Origin: Nanobdellota archaeon
GTDB taxonomy: Archaea; Nanobdellota; Nanobdellia; Pacearchaeales; GW2011-AR1
Assembly (NCBI GenBank): GCA_018830905.1
Contig: JAHJRM010000021.1
Coordinates: 1 to 16,540 of the forward strand
DNA length: 16,540 bases
Direction: 5' to 3'
Shown: in pieces, positions 1-6,569 of the stretch
Position numbering within the stretch: the first letter of the stretch is position 1
Layout of the letters: each line of letters begins with the position of its first letter
The notes under the pieces: model-generated
What the model was told of the DNA's origin: nothing
Databases searched by the model: none
What the model saw: only the letters and a program-made list of their open reading frames with translations
Made by a program: the position numbers and the translations under genes

Positions 1-77
1 ATCTTCTGCGAACTCTTCACGATTTGGTCGCACACACAGGCCTGATCTGGCAGGCCACATTTTGGACATATCTCCAT
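1..77 (-). CDS. Translation initiation factor aIF1 (SUI1 family), N-terminal part
   Basis: Partial gene cut by the window edge: 25 codons are visible. The peptide begins MEICPKCGLPDQACVCDQ, giving a four-cysteine cluster (C4, C7, C14, C16) that matches the small N-terminal zinc-binding element of archaeal SUI1/eIF1 proteins. aIF1 binds the small ribosomal subunit near the P site and helps start-codon selection. Its place directly after uL29 is the usual archaeal order (uS3-uL29-SUI1), which supports the call. One base separates its ATG from the uL29 stop, so it is expected to be co-transcribed and translationally coupled. The SUI1 fold itself lies outside the window, so the call rests on the cysteine motif and synteny. 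Confidence 0.85.
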   Translation of the reverse strand, partial: MEICPKCGLPDQACVCDQIVKSSQK

Positions 78-78
78 G

Positions 79-261
79 TTATTTTTGACTATTATCCTTG
101 CTAATCGTTAGGAGCTTTGCAATCGTTCGCTTAATTTCTTTAGTCTTCAAGCTCCCTGTCTTCGACGCATTTATTTTTGACTTTATCAATTCTAATTTCA
201 ATTCCTTAATCTTCTTCTCTTGATCTATATTGCTCATTTCCCTTAAAGTTTTTATTTTCAT
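79..261 (-). CDS. rpl29: Ribosomal protein uL29
   Basis: A 60-residue protein, normal for archaeal L29, predicted as two helices rich in Lys and Glu. It starts MKIKTLREM and carries the family pattern of a first helix (KIKELKLELIKSKI), a turn with SKTGSLKTKEIKR and a second helix. uL29 lies near the peptide exit of the large subunit. Its ATG overlaps the uS3 stop by four bases (ATGA), typical of translational coupling, and the next gene starts one base after its stop. Identity is supported equally by sequence and by its position between uS3 and SUI1. Confidence 0.93.
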   Translation of the reverse strand: MKIKTLREMSNIDQEKKIKELKLELIKSKINASKTGSLKTKEIKRTIAKLLTISKDNSQK

Positions 262-932
262 TTTGTCTTTTTAGTTTTTTTCTTTGGTTTAATTTCTTCT
301 TCAGGACATTCGATATTCTTTCTTATTTCTTCAATCATCTCATCATTAATCTTTATCTCATAAGGATTCTTCACTTCTGGAGAAAGTATCTCAACTTTAA
401 CTCCAACTGTTCCAGGTTTTGTTTCTGCCCTTGACTGCGCCTTATCGACAATTTTTGCGCTATCCCCCGTCTTTTTCAAATAACCCTGAGCGAATCTCCA
501 TGTCTTTGCTCTTGAACCCGGAAGTTTACCACTTAATCTTATCTCCGCTCCAAGTGCACCCGCCCCCATTATCTTTTGAAGTGTCCTATAAGCTATGACT
601 TTGAATCTCAACGGACCGAATCGCTCCAAGCTCATTGCTATGTCATCTGCCATAATCTGAGCATCATATTCTGGAACTCTTATCTCGTCAACCTCTATAT
701 GGGGATTCTCTAAACTAAATCTTTTCTTGAGTGTTCTAGTAAGTTCGTCAATCTTCTCTCCTCCTCGACCAATAACAAGACCCGGCTTACTAGTCGAAAT
801 AATAATTCTCTCACCAACTGGAGCATACTCTATCTTAACTTTGCTGATTCCGCCCTTCCCAATAGAGGTCCTAATGTAATCTCTTATGGTGTACTCTTCT
901 TTCTTGAACTTCACAACATTTCTTTCTTCCAT
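258..932 (-). CDS. rps3: Ribosomal protein uS3
   Basis: A 224-residue small-subunit protein of the mRNA entry site. The N-terminal part holds a type II KH domain with the GxxG loop visible as GRGG at residues 55-58 (context KPGLVIGRGGEKI). The C-terminal S3 domain follows (residues ~95-190) and the chain ends in a basic KKKTKKTK tail. The start is well supported: a good Shine-Dalgarno AGGAGG (plus strand 945-950) lies 12 bases upstream. It is separated from uL22 by a 54-base spacer, the only sizeable gap inside this operon, and it overlaps uL29 by four bases. Length and domain order match archaeal S3. Confidence 0.96.
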   Translation of the reverse strand: MEERNVVKFKKEEYTIRDYIRTSIGKGGISKVKIEYAPVGERIIISTSKPGLVIGRGGEKIDELTRTLKKRFSLENPHIEVDEIRVPEYDAQIMADDIAMSLERFGPLRFKVIAYRTLQKIMGAGALGAEIRLSGKLPGSRAKTWRFAQGYLKKTGDSAKIVDKAQSRAETKPGTVGVKVEILSPEVKNPYEIKINDEMIEEIRKNIECPEEEIKPKKKTKKTK

Positions 933-953
933 TTCAATAAAATTCCTCCTTAT

Positions 954-986
954 TGGAATGTTTGAAAAAATTTATTTTTTCTTCCA
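954..986 (-). promoter_or_regulatory. AT-rich hairpin and ribosome-binding leader between uL22 and uS3
   Basis: The 54-base spacer holds an inverted repeat: GAAAAAA (964-970) pairs with TTTTTTC (975-981) around a TTTA loop, and GGAA (955-958) can pair with TTCC (982-985). The uS3 Shine-Dalgarno follows at 945-950. It could be an mRNA processing or stability element, or an internal promoter, since AAATAAATTTT resembles a weak TATA box. The sequence alone does not decide between these. Confidence 0.35.
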
Positions 987-1502
987 TTATTTTTTGCTCC
1001 CAATCTTATCTTTTGCAACAATTTTTACATGCGTTCTTTTTCTCCTAACCTGTCCAAACCGACCGTAAGGTCTAGAGCCAAGATTCGCAATAGCTTCAAC
1101 AACCACAGGCTCGGTCAAACCATTGTAATCTGCATTTGCAGCAAGATTCTTAAGCAGGTTCACAAATCCAATTGAAGCATTCTTAGGAAATCTACCTGCC
1201 ATAATCTTTCCTTTCCTGTGGGGAATCTCTCCCTTCATTGGGATTGCTACTCTTTTTGTGGGCACTTTCTCCAATTCTCTGATGGCATCTCCAACTCTTT
1301 TCCTTTTTATGAATTTGCAAATAGCAGCAGACTGTTTCGTAGAGATTGGAAGATTATGAGCTTCTACAACGGCAACAGTCTTCTTAGGTTTCTCTAAGAC
1401 AGGTTTCTTAATCTCTTTCACAGGAGCCTTGCTATCTTTTGTTTCAGGCTTCTTAACAGCCTCAGTCACTTTCTTATCCTCGGCTTTTTCTTTAGTTTCC
1501 AT
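987..1502 (-). CDS. rpl22: Ribosomal protein uL22 with a charged N-terminal extension
   Basis: A 171-residue large-subunit protein lining the peptide exit tunnel. The conserved domain starts near residue 45 (NLPISTKQSAAICKFIKRKR) and includes KGRFPKNAS-like and basic RRKRTHVKIV segments near the C-terminus. The ORF stays open 35 codons further upstream, inside uS19, but METKEKAEDKK at 1502 is the better start because it sits one base after the uS19 stop, as elsewhere in this operon. Residues 1-40 are Lys/Glu/Pro/Ala-rich and probably disordered. Archaeal L22 normally has a short ordered N-terminus (YSV-type) instead, so this extension is unusual. Confidence 0.93.
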   Translation of the reverse strand: METKEKAEDKKVTEAVKKPETKDSKAPVKEIKKPVLEKPKKTVAVVEAHNLPISTKQSAAICKFIKRKRVGDAIRELEKVPTKRVAIPMKGEIPHRKGKIMAGRFPKNASIGFVNLLKNLAANADYNGLTEPVVVEAIANLGSRPYGRFGQVRRKRTHVKIVAKDKIGSKK

Positions 1503-1503
1503 T

Positions 1504-1923
1504 TTATTTCTTAGATTTGCTCTTTGTTCCCTTAGTTGCACCAACACCAGATTTACTATGTTTGACTCTAGCTCTTGTAAGAGCGAATTCACCAAACTTA
1601 TGTCCAATCATCTCTCCAACAACTTCGACTGGAACAAACACCTTACCGTTATGGACGCTAATCTTCATTCCAACCATCGCAGGAACAACAACCAAATCTC
1701 TTTGATGTGTCTTTATTGGCTTGTTCTTACTTATCTTGGTTTTAGCTTTGCTAACAAAACTCTCGATTTTTCTGAATTGTCTAAGGACAGTCCTTCTTTG
1801 TCTAGACCGAAGACTTTTTGCAAGTTCTCTAACTTCCAAGCCCTGCAATTTCTCAAGATTCTTCCCTCTATAAGTGAAATCTTTCTTCCTTGGTCCTTCG
1901 TCTATTTGTGTTTCTTTAATCAT
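1504..1923 (-). CDS. rps19: Ribosomal protein uS19
   Basis: A 139-residue protein of the small-subunit head that contacts the A-site finger. The S19 core is clear at the C-terminal half: IKTHQRDLVVVPAMVGMKIS, then VEVVGEMIGHKFGEFALTR, which contains the signature G-H-K-x-G-E-F. The N-terminal archaeal extension (KKDFTYRGKNLEKL) is present, as in the eukaryotic S15 relatives. The ATG overlaps the uL2 stop by four bases, and uL22 starts one base after its stop. Confidence 0.96.
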   Translation of the reverse strand: MIKETQIDEGPRKKDFTYRGKNLEKLQGLEVRELAKSLRSRQRRTVLRQFRKIESFVSKAKTKISKNKPIKTHQRDLVVVPAMVGMKISVHNGKVFVPVEVVGEMIGHKFGEFALTRARVKHSKSGVGATKGTKSKSKK

Positions 1924-2624
1924 CTTTTCTTTCCTGTTCTTTTCGGTCTTATAAGACCAACTCTTCTCCCTGGAGGTGCATTTCTCTTCGCAGTTTTTCT
2001 CTTTTTGACTTTTCCACGTCCAGAACCGAAGGGGTGGTCAACAACATTCATCTTCACAGCAGAAGTTCTTGGCCATAGTTTACCCTTAGCCTTCTTAATG
2101 TAATATCTTCTTCCCGCCTTTATAAGTGGTTTGTCCAATCTTCCCGATCCAGCGACAATCCCAACGATAGCTCGGCAATTTGGATTGAATCCCTTCTCTT
2201 TCTTCGAGGGCATTATGACATAAACTTCTTTTCCGACAACTCTGCTAACAGTTCCTGAGCTTCCTCCACTCTTTATGAAAGAACCCCCATCTCCAGGATT
2301 AGATTCAATACAGTAAACCTGTGTTTTCACAGGAATATCTCTTAGCTTGAGAATATCTCCATCTTTCAATTCCACTCCTGAAGGGGAGAGATTAATCTTT
2401 TGCCCTTCAACCATGCCATTAAATGCAGGAATGTGAAATACACCACCTGAACCAACAATCTTCGCAATAGGAGCCGAGTGACCTCCAGAATCCATCAACT
2501 TTATAACCGTCCCTTCACCCTCAAGCTTTTTTGGATATTTCAATCTAATATTGTAAGCCTTCCTTCTAACCTTGTAAGTGTTGCTTCCTTTTCCTCGCGC
2601 CTGAACAATTATTCTCTTTCCCAT
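1920..2624 (-). CDS. rpl2: Ribosomal protein uL2
   Basis: A 234-residue protein close to the peptidyl-transferase centre, needed for subunit association. It shows an OB-like N-terminal domain and an SH3-like domain, followed by the basic C-terminal tail. The conserved centre-facing loop reads MNVVDHPFGSGRG (VDHPFG at residues 195-200). Family members usually have GGG after the F; here it is GSG. The length fits archaeal L2. The uL23 stop overlaps its ATG by one base (TAATG), and its own stop overlaps the uS19 start by four. Confidence 0.97.
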   Translation of the reverse strand: MGKRIIVQARGKGSNTYKVRRKAYNIRLKYPKKLEGEGTVIKLMDSGGHSAPIAKIVGSGGVFHIPAFNGMVEGQKINLSPSGVELKDGDILKLRDIPVKTQVYCIESNPGDGGSFIKSGGSSGTVSRVVGKEVYVIMPSKKEKGFNPNCRAIVGIVAGSGRLDKPLIKAGRRYYIKKAKGKLWPRTSAVKMNVVDHPFGSGRGKVKKRKTAKRNAPPGRRVGLIRPKRTGKKR

Positions 2625-2872
2625 TACATGACTCCAAGCTTCGTCGCCACGTCGATAGCAGCGAACCCTTTCTTTAATTTAACATAAGCATATTTCTTGT
2701 TGTCTCTCGTCAAAGTTCTAACCTTTTCTACCTTGACTCCAAAAATCTCTTCAACTTCTTTCTTGATATCATTCTTCTTGAACTCTTTTCCTGTCTTGAA
2801 TGTCAAAACATTCTGAGCCTCTATCATCATGACAGCCTTCTCTGTAACAACCGGTCTTAATTGCAAACTCAT
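2624..2872 (-). CDS. rpl23: Ribosomal protein uL23
   Basis: An 82-residue protein located beside the exit of the nascent-peptide tunnel, the docking site for SRP and other nascent-chain factors. The family pattern is visible: RPVVTEKAVMMIEAQNVLTF, then the conserved FGVKVEKVRTL strand-turn and KKAYVKL-type end. The size is standard for archaeal L23. Its start overlaps the uL4 stop by four bases, and uL2 starts on its stop codon (TAATG). Confidence 0.95.
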   Translation of the reverse strand: MSLQLRPVVTEKAVMMIEAQNVLTFKTGKEFKKNDIKKEVEEIFGVKVEKVRTLTRDNKKYAYVKLKKGFAAIDVATKLGVM

Positions 2873-3666
2873 TTTAATTTCGCCCCCAGTTCTTTAACAG
2901 CTTCTTCAGTATAAACAGTAACTCTTCCAAGACCCCCTCGAGCAAGATCTGAAACACCTAACTTGCTAACGGTTTGAATCTCAACTATGTTAGACTTTAC
3001 CTTTTCCTTATCTCCTGTAACAAGAAGCAATCCAGCGTTAACCTTATATTTCCTTCCTCTTACCTTACCCTTACCTGAACGAATCGCTCTCTTCTTCTCT
3101 ACTTTAGAGAAAAGTTCTTCGCCGAGTATCTTCTTCAAACTTGAAATTATGTCTTTAGTTTTCAGAGCTGTCAACTTGGCTTCAACAACAAATGGAACTG
3201 CAGAAATATCTTTCTCAGAAATCTTTTCATATCTGTTTGAGATTTCTTTCTTACTTGCAGTAGCACTCAGTGCAGATATCAAAGCCTGCTCAAGCTCCTT
3301 TTTATTTATCTTTAGTGTGTTAATCATTGCAATTACCTTCGGAGGATGTGCCCTTCTACCACCCCTGGTTGAAGCAACCTCTGCACCAACCCAGTTAAAC
3401 TGACTTCCTTTTCGAGAATGAGCTTTTCGGGGAACACGAGACATACCCCTACCATATCCACTTTTCCAAACCTTTCTTTGGTGAATAATTCTTCCAGATG
3501 CAGAATGCTGTTTTCCTGCAGTGAGGGATGGGGAATATGGCTGCTGGCTCTTCTTAGCTTCAAGAACCTTAAGGACAATGTCTTCCCTTATCCTCGAAGA
3601 GAACGCCTTTGGCATCTCAATCTCTCGCTCTGCCTTCCCGTCAATATTGAATATTTTTGCTTTCAT
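2869..3666 (-). CDS. rpl4: Ribosomal protein uL4
   Basis: A 265-residue large-subunit protein, normal for archaeal L4/L4e. It has a globular domain plus the long extended loop that enters the peptide tunnel. The loop region is recognised by GRGMSRVPRKAHSRKGSQF and TRGGRRAHPPKV (residues ~75-115). The C-terminal region contains RSGKGKVRGRKYKVNAGLLLV, typical of archaeal/eukaryotic L4. One base separates it from uL3 upstream, and its stop overlaps uL23 downstream. No truncation is seen. Confidence 0.96.
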   Translation of the reverse strand: MKAKIFNIDGKAEREIEMPKAFSSRIREDIVLKVLEAKKSQQPYSPSLTAGKQHSASGRIIHQRKVWKSGYGRGMSRVPRKAHSRKGSQFNWVGAEVASTRGGRRAHPPKVIAMINTLKINKKELEQALISALSATASKKEISNRYEKISEKDISAVPFVVEAKLTALKTKDIISSLKKILGEELFSKVEKKRAIRSGKGKVRGRKYKVNAGLLLVTGDKEKVKSNIVEIQTVSKLGVSDLARGGLGRVTVYTEEAVKELGAKLK

Positions 3667-3667
3667 T

Positions 3668-4618
3668 TTATCTTAACTCAATAATTTCCAAATTCTTTTT
3701 TAATTGCTTTTTAGTCTCTCTCAATGGAGAGGTAATCAAAACCTGTCTTTTCTCCGGCCCTTGAACAGAACCTTTAACAATCATGTAATCAGATTTAACA
3801 TCTCCAAAATTTTTAATTCCTTTAATGTTCCCTTCTTCAGCTTTTTTTATGTCCAGAACTTTGCTATTATAAACAACTCTTGTGAACATTCCCAACTGAC
3901 CTGCCATCGGAACTCTGAATGTAACTCTTGCAGGATGCCACGGACCAAGGCTTCCTGGCCTTCTTCGCCCTTTCTCAGACTTATGCTGTTTAAGATGAAT
4001 ACCAAATCTTTTAACAGGTCCAGAGAATCCGTGACCCTTAGTCAAACCCCTAAGATCAACCAAATTATTTTTCTCGAAAACATCTAACACAGAAATTTCC
4101 TTGCCAACATTCTCTTTAATAAATTTAATCTTCTCATCAAAACTGCCACCTAAAGCAATTTCTGTCAAGTCTGGCGTCTTCTTTATGTTTGTCTTCTTAA
4201 CTTGAGAATAGCACAGAACTCTAACATCATCAAAACTCTCTAGAGAAACATCATCAACTTTTCCCTTCGGACTCTTCGGAAGCTTAATCTTCCTCCTCAA
4301 CTCTTTATCAATTCCTCCCATGGGAATCTCTTTTACAATATTTTTATCTTTGTAAAATCGAACAGAGAAAAATTTCATGGTTGGGCACTCAATAATTGTC
4401 ACAGGGATGGTTATTCTCTTACCTTTCGTCATAGAGTTCTCAGTACTGTCTCTAACATTAGCACTAACCATTCCTACTTTATAACCAATAAATCCCTTAA
4501 GATTTTTAGAAGAATCATCTTTAATCGCAATCCAGTTCACTCTAGGAAGAAGTTTACTCGACCTTTTTCTTGGCCAAAATTGCAGGCTTCCCTTTCTCGG
4601 TGATTTCTTTGATGGCAT
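3668..4618 (-). CDS. rpl3: Ribosomal protein uL3, first gene of the operon
   Basis: A 316-residue protein that reaches the peptidyl-transferase centre. The conserved archaeal N-terminus (MPSKKSPRKGSLQFWPRKRS) fixes the start at 4618, and an in-frame TAG lies two codons upstream, so no earlier start is possible. The hallmark segment lies at residues ~191-246 (GLTKGHGFSGPVKRFG, then GSLGPWHPARV and GQLGMFTRV). The gene has its own promoter (TATA near 4684) and a leader of about 40 bases. AGGA is only one base from the ATG, too close for normal Shine-Dalgarno use. A separate upstream ATG in another frame has better spacing (see the uORF entry). Confidence 0.96.
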   Translation of the reverse strand: MPSKKSPRKGSLQFWPRKRSSKLLPRVNWIAIKDDSSKNLKGFIGYKVGMVSANVRDSTENSMTKGKRITIPVTIIECPTMKFFSVRFYKDKNIVKEIPMGGIDKELRRKIKLPKSPKGKVDDVSLESFDDVRVLCYSQVKKTNIKKTPDLTEIALGGSFDEKIKFIKENVGKEISVLDVFEKNNLVDLRGLTKGHGFSGPVKRFGIHLKQHKSEKGRRRPGSLGPWHPARVTFRVPMAGQLGMFTRVVYNSKVLDIKKAEEGNIKGIKNFGDVKSDYMIVKGSVQGPEKRQVLITSPLRETKKQLKKNLEIIELR

Positions 4619-4643
4619 TTCCTAATATATTAGCGGATTGCAT
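4554..4643 (-). other. Possible 29-codon upstream ORF overlapping the uL3 start
   Basis: The first ATG in the predicted uL3 leader (4641-4643) opens a 29-residue frame, MQSANILGNAIKEITEK and on to a lysine-rich end, stopping at 4554, inside uL3 and out of frame with it. An AGGG element lies about 8 bases before this ATG, a better-placed ribosome-binding site than anything before the uL3 ATG. A 12-base perfect palindrome (CTAATATATTAG, 4622-4633) sits between the two starts. This may be chance, or a translational control device for the operon. No protein family is recognised. Confidence 0.25.
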
Positions 4644-4678
4644 TTTCTTACCCTGGATAAATTATCAAGAAAAAGTTC

Positions 4679-4688
4679 GTTTATAAAG
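4679..4688 (-). promoter_or_regulatory. TATA box of the uL3 ribosomal operon
   Basis: Read on the minus strand, CTTTATAAACG is a good archaeal TATA element. Transcription would begin about 25 bases downstream, near 4657, giving a leader of about 40 bases before the uL3 ATG. It is the only convincing promoter before the operon. Confidence 0.7.
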
Positions 4689-4713
4689 ATTTTGGAGAAG
4701 TTTTAATCAGTAT

Positions 4714-5421
4714 TCAAGCCTCAAATTCAAACTCACTCTGACTCTCCTTACCATCAACATAGATAATTCTCAAAATCCTGCCCTTCCTTTTCGCCTCTTC
4801 TCGCATTCTTGTAAAATCTCCAGTCTTCTTCAGCTCGTCAGAAATCACTATATCTTCAATAAGAAATGTATGATTAACACTAACTTTGCTGAAATCTCCA
4901 ACATCAAAAAGAAAATCATCCACAAGGCCTTTGTCTGTTGTAACAATCTTACAAAAGTCTGCCTTCGGCCTATCTTCCCCTTTACTGCCCGGCTTTCCAG
5001 ACTTAGGTGCTTTCGGTTTAATCTTCAGCTTCGTATCACCCACCTCAAAACTTAATGCAAAAAATGCCTTAGGGAGCTTATCTAAAAGAGAAATAATTTT
5101 AGTACCAGACATCTCAGTATCCATTAGATATTTTTTCACGCCTTGGAATTGTTTTATCTCTTTAAATTCAATCTCCCCTTTCAAGTCGGTAGTCGAAACA
5201 ATCGCTCCAGTTATATTAGTCTTACCTTCCCCGAGAATTTCTGCAACTGTTCGAACAAGACCATTCGCAAACTCTGCACTCGTAGCGATTGTATATTTCT
5301 TACTAGATTTTTTCACATCTATTACTGCCCTATTGTGAAACTCACCCTTACTAAATTTCTGGAACTGGTGATGAACACTCTCATCAAAATTTTTATCAAC
5401 AATTTTTTTTATAAAATTCAT
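4714..5421 (-). CDS. Uncharacterised protein upstream of the ribosomal operon
   Basis: A 235-residue soluble protein with no signal peptide or membrane segment. I do not recognise a named family. The N-terminal half (residues ~1-130) alternates strands and helices, with motifs FSKGEFHNRAVIDVKK and EFANGLVRTVAEILGEGKTNITG. A Lys/Pro/Gly-rich linker (KIKPKAPKSGKPGSKGEDRP, residues ~132-151) joins it to a second domain, which ends in KRKGRILRIIYVDGKESQ. This looks like a two-domain protein, perhaps nucleic-acid or ribosome associated, but that is inference from context. The start is supported by a TATA box about 26 bases upstream (leaderless). The uL3 operon behind it has its own promoter. Confidence 0.85.
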   Translation of the reverse strand: MNFIKKIVDKNFDESVHHQFQKFSKGEFHNRAVIDVKKSSKKYTIATSAEFANGLVRTVAEILGEGKTNITGAIVSTTDLKGEIEFKEIKQFQGVKKYLMDTEMSGTKIISLLDKLPKAFFALSFEVGDTKLKIKPKAPKSGKPGSKGEDRPKADFCKIVTTDKGLVDDFLFDVGDFSKVSVNHTFLIEDIVISDELKKTGDFTRMREEAKRKGRILRIIYVDGKESQSEFEFEA

Positions 5422-5441
5422 TAAACTTGTTATCCAAATTT

Positions 5442-5453
5442 ACTTATAAAACT
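5442..5453 (-). promoter_or_regulatory. TATA box for the 4714-5421 gene
   Basis: AGTTTTATAAGT on the minus strand, centred about 26 bases before the ATG at 5421, which places the transcription start at or next to the start codon (leaderless). Confidence 0.65.
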
Positions 5454-5478
5454 TTCCGATACACGACGCTTCCAAACC

Positions 5479-5488
5479 TTTATAAATT
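5479..5488 (+). promoter_or_regulatory. TATA box for the AI-2E family permease gene
   Basis: CCTTTATAAATT on the plus strand, about 25 bases before the ATG at 5508. Together with the minus-strand TATA at 5442-5453 it makes an 86-base divergent promoter region. Its spacing is the main argument for choosing 5508 rather than the upstream in-frame ATG at 5427. Confidence 0.7.
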
Positions 5489-5507
5489 TCTCGTTGCTAT
5501 AAAATAT

Positions 5508-6524
5508 ATGGATGAAAATTTTAGAAAAATAGCAACAGTGGTTATTGTGGCCTCGCTGGTGGTCTTAACATTTCTTATTTTGAAACCAATAATTATTCCA
5601 ATTGTCATGGCACTGGTTCTAGCATTCGTCTTCTCGCCTATTTATGAGGCCATCTATAGAAAAACAAAGAATAAAGATGTCTCCGCAATAATTATAGTGG
5701 CCTTTCTTATAGTAATAATTATCCTTCCTCTTTGGTTTGCAACACCCTTCTTGCTTATACAGGTAACAGATATTTTCCAAGCTGCATCCAATGCAGATAT
5801 CATAACTCCTATAAAATCAGTGTTCCCACAATTGTTCGTCTCAGAAAGCATTTCAAAAGAAATTGACTATGCACTCTATTCATTTATAACAAAAACAGTA
5901 AATTATTTTAGCGATTCCTTAACATCTTTTATAATTAATTTTCCAATCATTCTCCTTAAATTAACCGTTGTCTTTTTTACTCTTTTCTTCGTCCTTAAGG
6001 ATAAAGACAAACTAAAGGAATACATCGGAAGTCTACTTCCTTTTTCCAAAGATGTCGAAAAAAAACTATTTGCACACACTAGTGGAATAACTTCAGCAAT
6101 TCTTTACGGGCATCTTGTCGTCGGGATTTTGCAGGGCCTTATAGTTGGTATTGGATTGTTTCTATTCCAAGTTCCAAATGCTCTGCTATTCACAATCATT
6201 TCTATATTTGCAGGAATTCTTCCGGTGGTGGGAGTATTAATAGTCTGGGCACCTGTCGTAATCTATTTGTTCGCCACAGGGCATTTGTTCTCTGCATGGG
6301 GAATGATTTTCTTAGGAATAATAGCCTCTAACGTAGATAATATTCTTCGACCACTAATAGTATCAAGGAAAGTAGATATAAGCCCCTCACTTGTTTTGAT
6401 CTCAATGATTGGGGGACTATTCTTCTTTGGAATACTCGGGCTAATTATTGGACCTCTTGTAGTTTCATATCTTTTGATAATCCTTGAACTCTACAGGGGA
6501 CATGTTGGTCCAAGCCTATCCTAA
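5508..6524 (+). CDS. AI-2E family transporter (PF01594-type permease)
   Basis: A 338-residue polytopic membrane protein with about eight hydrophobic segments. Two lie near the N-terminus (residues ~8-45), one at ~57-82, one at ~150-168, and a cluster from ~200 to 325. The signature near the C-terminus, SNVDNILRPLIVSRK followed by SMIGGLFFFGILGLIIGPLV, is characteristic of the AI-2E family. Members include TqsA-like exporters and Na+/H+ antiporter-like proteins, so the substrate cannot be named. The reading frame is open from an ATG at 5427, but 5508 (MDENFRK) has a TATA box at leaderless distance, and the extra 27 residues would overlap the divergent promoter. AMP phosphorylase follows 45 bases later with its own promoter. 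Confidence 0.9.
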   Translation: MDENFRKIATVVIVASLVVLTFLILKPIIIPIVMALVLAFVFSPIYEAIYRKTKNKDVSAIIIVAFLIVIIILPLWFATPFLLIQVTDIFQAASNADIITPIKSVFPQLFVSESISKEIDYALYSFITKTVNYFSDSLTSFIINFPIILLKLTVVFFTLFFVLKDKDKLKEYIGSLLPFSKDVEKKLFAHTSGITSAILYGHLVVGILQGLIVGIGLFLFQVPNALLFTIISIFAGILPVVGVLIVWAPVVIYLFATGHLFSAWGMIFLGIIASNVDNILRPLIVSRKVDISPSLVLISMIGGLFFFGILGLIIGPLVVSYLLIILELYRGHVGPSLS

Positions 6525-6526
6525 AT

Positions 6527-6537
6527 GAATATAAAAG
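6527..6537 (+). promoter_or_regulatory. TATA box and leader for AMP phosphorylase
   Basis: GAATATAAAAG lies right after the permease stop codon. Its distance to the ATG at 6570 is about 38 bases, so the mRNA would have a short leader, and that leader contains GAGG (6563-6566) as a Shine-Dalgarno. This differs from the leaderless genes nearby. Confidence 0.55.
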
Positions 6538-6569
6538 TGAAACCTTTTTGTTAGTAAAAAAAGAGGAAA

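Noticed and set aside
1429..2103. Long plus-strand open frame opposite uL22-uS19-uL2
   Set aside because: It spans three clearly conserved ribosomal genes on the other strand; its translation is Ser/Phe/Leu-rich shadow sequence with no promoter.
5427..5507. Earlier ATG for the AI-2E family permease
   Set aside because: The added 27 residues are not hydrophobic like the family N-terminus, and the TATA box at 5479-5488 would lie inside the coding region.
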